Assembly: GCA_964020155.1 (NCBI GenBank)
Contig: OZ026551.1
Location: 3,154,018-3,218,017 of the forward strand
Reading direction: 5' to 3'
From: Chondrilla cf. caribensis
Lineage: Eukaryota > Porifera > Demospongiae > Chondrillida > Chondrillidae
Length of the DNA: 64,000 nt
The position numbers and the translations under genes were made by a program. Below the pieces are notes generated by a model that was given only the letters and a program-made list of their open reading frames with translations, ran no database searches and was not told the origin of the DNA. Shown here piece after piece: positions 61,201-64,000 of this stretch; positions within the stretch are counted from its first letter, which is position 1, and every line of letters starts with the position of its first letter.

Positions 61201-62380
61201 TAGTCATTATAATATTTGCTGCTAATGTACATTCACACACAATTTACACAATATGTAAGTACTGTTAACACAAAATACTGTTAACATGATATTTTGAAGC
61301 TGTTCGTGGGGGTTTGTGTTGAAGAGGTTTGACTCAATATTGTCAGTTGCTCATAACTGGAACAGTAAATTTATAATACGCAAAAGATGACCGATTTCAA
61401 AACACTGAGAATTAGAAATTAGGCTAGAATTCGAGTGCAATGGCTTTGCCAGGGATGTAAGATATTCAGCAAAGATTATTTCAAACCTAATAATAACTTG
61501 AATTATTTGCTTTTAGCTTACTTTATCTTCCTTATTTTAGATAGTAATGACCTTCTCAGTGTCCAATCATTAAAACAATCTTAATATCAACAACAGACAA
61601 CAATTGTTTATGAGATTCACTATACCCCACAACACTATTGGCTGCTATCATAGTAGATTGCCTGAGTCCACCCTTGTTAAGGTTGGGCTGGGGTTAGACT
61701 ACCTCCCACCTTGTCTACACATACATACAAAGGAGATAAAAATATAGTATCCCAGTCTGGCAGTCAAATTATATTCTGAGATTATTCCCAATTCCTTTTA
61801 TTTCTCATTATCCCCATATCACTCAATAGTATTCTCAAGCCTTAATATATATGTACATACATACACTGATTTTATATTCATTTTTACTTGCTATTACTTG
61901 GACTGGGGATAACAATCAACTGTACAGGTGTACAATAGGGGTATGTATGCTATTATTAAGTTAATTAGTGTGTGTACCATGGAAATTAGTATACTAAGAG
62001 TATGCAATTTGACATATTAAGAGAAGAAAACTAAGTTATGAAGGAATCAGGCAAAGCACACATTACATACAACCATTATACTGCTAGACAACCATATACT
62101 GTACAGATGTATGTCATCAATACTTTCATTCGTATAATCCACTTTATTTGTAATTAAACAAGTTTAAGTTTCACCTTTCAAACCCTCAACCTCTGTACGA
62201 TAGCTACACACAACATGGTAGTTCAAGGTCATGACGACATTCGTTGGATAGCTTAATAACTTGTCGAAAACTACAACTCACTGGAACTTTGTCGGAGTGC
62301 TGGTTTATAGCCTGTATAGCTTGTCTTTTGCGATCGTCAAGATCAGGAATAGCTTGTTTGAACCGACAATTGGCAGCCAT
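58233..62380 (-). CDS. Divergent Atg8/LC3-like protein lacking the C-terminal glycine
   Basis: Five exons join in phase: 62380-62282 (MAANCRFKQAIPDLDDRKRQ, ending HSDKVP), 59732-59688 (15-residue cassette, QPIGETVYSNSNESD), 59244-59166 (VILERLGDSELSDL, KCKYLLPASAP), 58523-58463 (SHIVQLLQSWHDLP) and 58362-58233 (IIADGTVVDRTRALSAIY, EPDYFLYLSY, end KEELRRENSM, stop). Lengths are 137 residues with the cassette and 122 without, the latter the usual LC3 length. Order matches LC3/GABARAP: FKQ N-helix, KVPVILER first strand, KYLLP, the I..L helix, ALSAIY and FLYLSY. The family's Gly that ATG4 exposes for lipidation is absent: the aligned position is Glu. By inference it either binds LIR partners without membrane conjugation or has an unseen alternative last exon. 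Both exons beside the cassette are phase 0, so it can be skipped without a frame change. Confidence 0.78.
58850..59157 (+). mobile_element. Possible tRNA-like SINE in intron 3 of the Atg8-like gene
   Basis: GGTTCAAATCCC at about 58914 fits a Pol III B box; a weak A-box-like GGTGGTTGGAAGG lies about 40 bp before it. The 3' end is a short repeated tail ATCAATCAATCAAT (about 59143-59157). No clear target duplication. Could be a chance B-box match. Confidence 0.35.
59733..62281. other. Long intron 1 of the Atg8-like gene
   Basis: About 2.5 kb, AT-rich, with no exon recognised. At 61140-61334 the ends AGTCACACCTCATTAACATG and, inverted, AGTCAAACCTCTTCAACAC suggest another small inverted-repeat element, at low confidence. 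Confidence 0.5.
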
Positions 62381-62451
62381 TTTCACAATGCGGAGGGATT
62401 TTCCAAATCCCTAAGAGGTCGATTGATCACGTGCACTTAGGGACATTGAAG
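62381..62451. promoter_or_regulatory. 71-bp bidirectional promoter with a CACGTG box
   Basis: Separates the start codons of the Atg8-like gene (-) and the beta-helix gene (+). Contains TCACGTG at 62427-62433, an E-box that resembles the core of the CLEAR element bound by TFEB/MiT factors in animals, and GGGATTTTCCAAATCCC, an imperfect palindrome at about 62396. Factor binding is inference. Confidence 0.55.
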
Positions 62452-64000
62452 ATGATCTCTTCAGAGCGATTCGTTATCTCTTTGCCTCTGCTGTTGCTAA
62501 CAGTCGTTATTGCCGTACGACTGCAGACCTCGACCTCTGATGATGTTACACAATGCTCCATGTTGGACTCGACGGACAAACTCGTGGTTTTCGCGAAAGA
62601 TGGAGGGAATCGTTCTCTTTGTAGCCGTGCAGACGACAGTTGCCTCGAAGTAGCCTTGGATACCGCTCTTTCAAGCGACAGCGCCACTCTTTGGATACCT
62701 CCCGGAAGATGGAGGTTGAACGTTTCGGTTATCCGCACCAACGTGAGCAATGTTAACATTGTAGGTAGCTGTGACGGGAGTACAACTGTTGCGTGCGAGG
62801 GCTCGGCCGGAATGGCTCTTGTCGACGTGGTAAACTTGTCCTTGTCTCACATTTCATTCGAAGGCTGTGGTATAGGGAATAAAACCATAATGAACATCAG
62901 TGATCTCATTGAGCCGTTTGTGAATTTCAGTAATTATAGATTTTCAGAAAACATACCAATTTCCCTATTAATCGCTTATTCTGACCAACTCAGGCTTACT
63001 AATCTTTCTTTCACTGGTGGACGTAGTATTGCTTTAATGTTAATGAATCCATTTGGCGACACAGTTATCAGCAACACTTCTTTTACTAACATTACCAGTA
63101 ATATGAGAACTAGTGTGTGCACTGGGCCTGATACTAACCCTGAGATCTGTACAACTGGTGGAATGCTTGTATTCTATGGGGAAGATGGCCCTGATGTATC
63201 AGAACACTCACCCCACTCCAATGTGAGTGTTGATAGTTTTGTTGTCAAGGGAATAACGACTATTCACAGTGTTATCAAAAATGAATTGATTAAGAGTGTT
63301 TTTTCAAACTCTCTACTGAACATGTCGGCTGAGCCAGATGTGTGGGCTCTCTCCGCTGGTCTTTCTCTTATAGTTCAGCGTTCAGTGGAGCCGGTTCTTG
63401 TCTTCAGTATATCAAATGCTGTGTTTGAAAGAAATCGAAGCCCTCTTGCTGGGTGTATATATGCCAGCTTCTTTGATGCTAGTGTGTCTGTCTCCCTCAA
63501 TATTCGCGATTCTCAGTTTACTGTATGCGAGGGAGGTGCAGCAGGAGGGGCTGTTTACATGTCTTTTGGGATATCATCCTTTGTTGTTGAACCATTCAGT
63601 CATACCGATGGTAATATCACTGTTTCAATCTCCAACTGTACTTTTCACAGTTGTGTGGCAGCATGGGGTGGTGCTATTGGTGTAGTTGGTTCGGTGAACT
63701 TCCACAATGAAATGACTTCTGATCCTGGGATGCCTCAAGCTACTGTAAATGTAGCTTCAAGTATTTTCATAAATAATTCAGCTTTTGCAGGATCCGCCAT
63801 TGCTTTGTGGAATTCCAAGTTCCATGGCGGTCAGCGAAGATTTGGTGTCGAATTGGCCCTGTATAATGATCACTTTTCAGATAACATTCGGCAAGTGACT
63901 ACCATCCCTTTCAGCCCAGGTACATCAGATTCAGACACATCTCTGAATGGAGCGGTAATTTATGCTGAATCATCAATGTTGAATGGCTTCGGATTACTAA
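62452..64000 (+). CDS. Secreted or surface beta-helix (pectin-lyase-like) protein, 5' part, open to the window edge
   Basis: Uninterrupted frame of 516 residues from ATG 62452; an in-frame TGA lies just upstream and no stop occurs before 64000. The N-terminus has a hydrophobic leader (RFVISLPLLLLTVVIAVRL). The body has repeated Asn/Ser/Thr-rich strands with many N-glycosylation sites and motifs of the parallel beta-helix type: LSLSHISFEGC, VISNTSFTNI, ISNAVFERNRSPLAG, IRDSQFTVCEGGAAGGAVYM, ISNCTFHSCVAAWGGAIG and SSIFINNSAFAGSAIAL. The F..N.A..GGA pattern recalls polymorphic membrane protein/pectin-lyase-fold repeats, seen in large extracellular proteins of sponges and other animals. The large intron-free first exon contrasts with its neighbours. 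Whether a transmembrane or GPCR part follows is unknown. Function unassigned. Confidence 0.8.
   Translation, partial: MISSERFVISLPLLLLTVVIAVRLQTSTSDDVTQCSMLDSTDKLVVFAKDGGNRSLCSRADDSCLEVALDTALSSDSATLWIPPGRWRLNVSVIRTNVSNVNIVGSCDGSTTVACEGSAGMALVDVVNLSLSHISFEGCGIGNKTIMNISDLIEPFVNFSNYRFSENIPISLLIAYSDQLRLTNLSFTGGRSIALMLMNPFGDTVISNTSFTNITSNMRTSVCTGPDTNPEICTTGGMLVFYGEDGPDVSEHSPHSNVSVDSFVVKGITTIHSVIKNELIKSVFSNSLLNMSAEPDVWALSAGLSLIVQRSVEPVLVFSISNAVFERNRSPLAGCIYASFFDASVSVSLNIRDSQFTVCEGGAAGGAVYMSFGISSFVVEPFSHTDGNITVSISNCTFHSCVAAWGGAIGVVGSVNFHNEMTSDPGMPQATVNVASSIFINNSAFAGSAIALWNSKFHGGQRRFGVELALYNDHFSDNIRQVTTIPFSPGTSDSDTSLNGAVIYAESSMLNGFGLL

Overview
This is eukaryotic nuclear DNA from an animal. Every gene I could resolve is split by GT-AG introns whose phases join correctly, and the products are animal proteins: a receptor tyrosine phosphatase, a CoREST corepressor, AP-5 beta and an MRCK kinase. 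Short introns, a tandem GH27 galactosidase family, a beta-helix surface-type protein and abundant small transposons suggest an early-branching animal, most probably a demosponge. That placement is inference; no rRNA or mitochondrial marker is present.

Layout. 1-7189 (-): receptor-type protein tyrosine phosphatase whose 3' end lies outside the window. 7877-14469 (-): REST corepressor (RCOR/CoREST), with all exons but the first resolved. 14838-33194 (+): tandem array of GH27 alpha-galactosidase genes, one broken pseudogene and three copies with full reading frames. This array has collected insertions: an R2-like non-LTR retrotransposon, a hAT-derived miniature element with a BED-finger remnant, other small inverted-repeat elements, and TG microsatellites at the same intron site in each copy. 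34504-44322 (+): AP5B1, beta subunit of the AP-5 adaptor complex, with a 27-bp minisatellite in one intron. 45031-57703 (-): MRCK/CDC42BP kinase with kinase, coiled-coil, C1, PH, CNH and CRIB regions. 58233-62380 (-): a divergent Atg8/LC3-like protein with no C-terminal glycine and an in-frame 15-residue cassette exon. 62452-64000+ (+): a secreted or surface beta-helix-type protein, open to the window edge and sharing a 71-bp head-to-head promoter with the Atg8-like gene.

The genes do not form an operon. Some are loosely linked by theme: AP-5 acts in late endosomes and lysosomes, GH27 alpha-galactosidases are often lysosomal, and the Atg8-like gene belongs to the autophagy family and has a CACGTG box in its promoter. 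This may be coincidence. The most unusual items are the glycine-less Atg8-like protein, a Tudor-like segment inserted inside the retrotransposon reverse transcriptase, and the exon-level exchange history of the galactosidase array.
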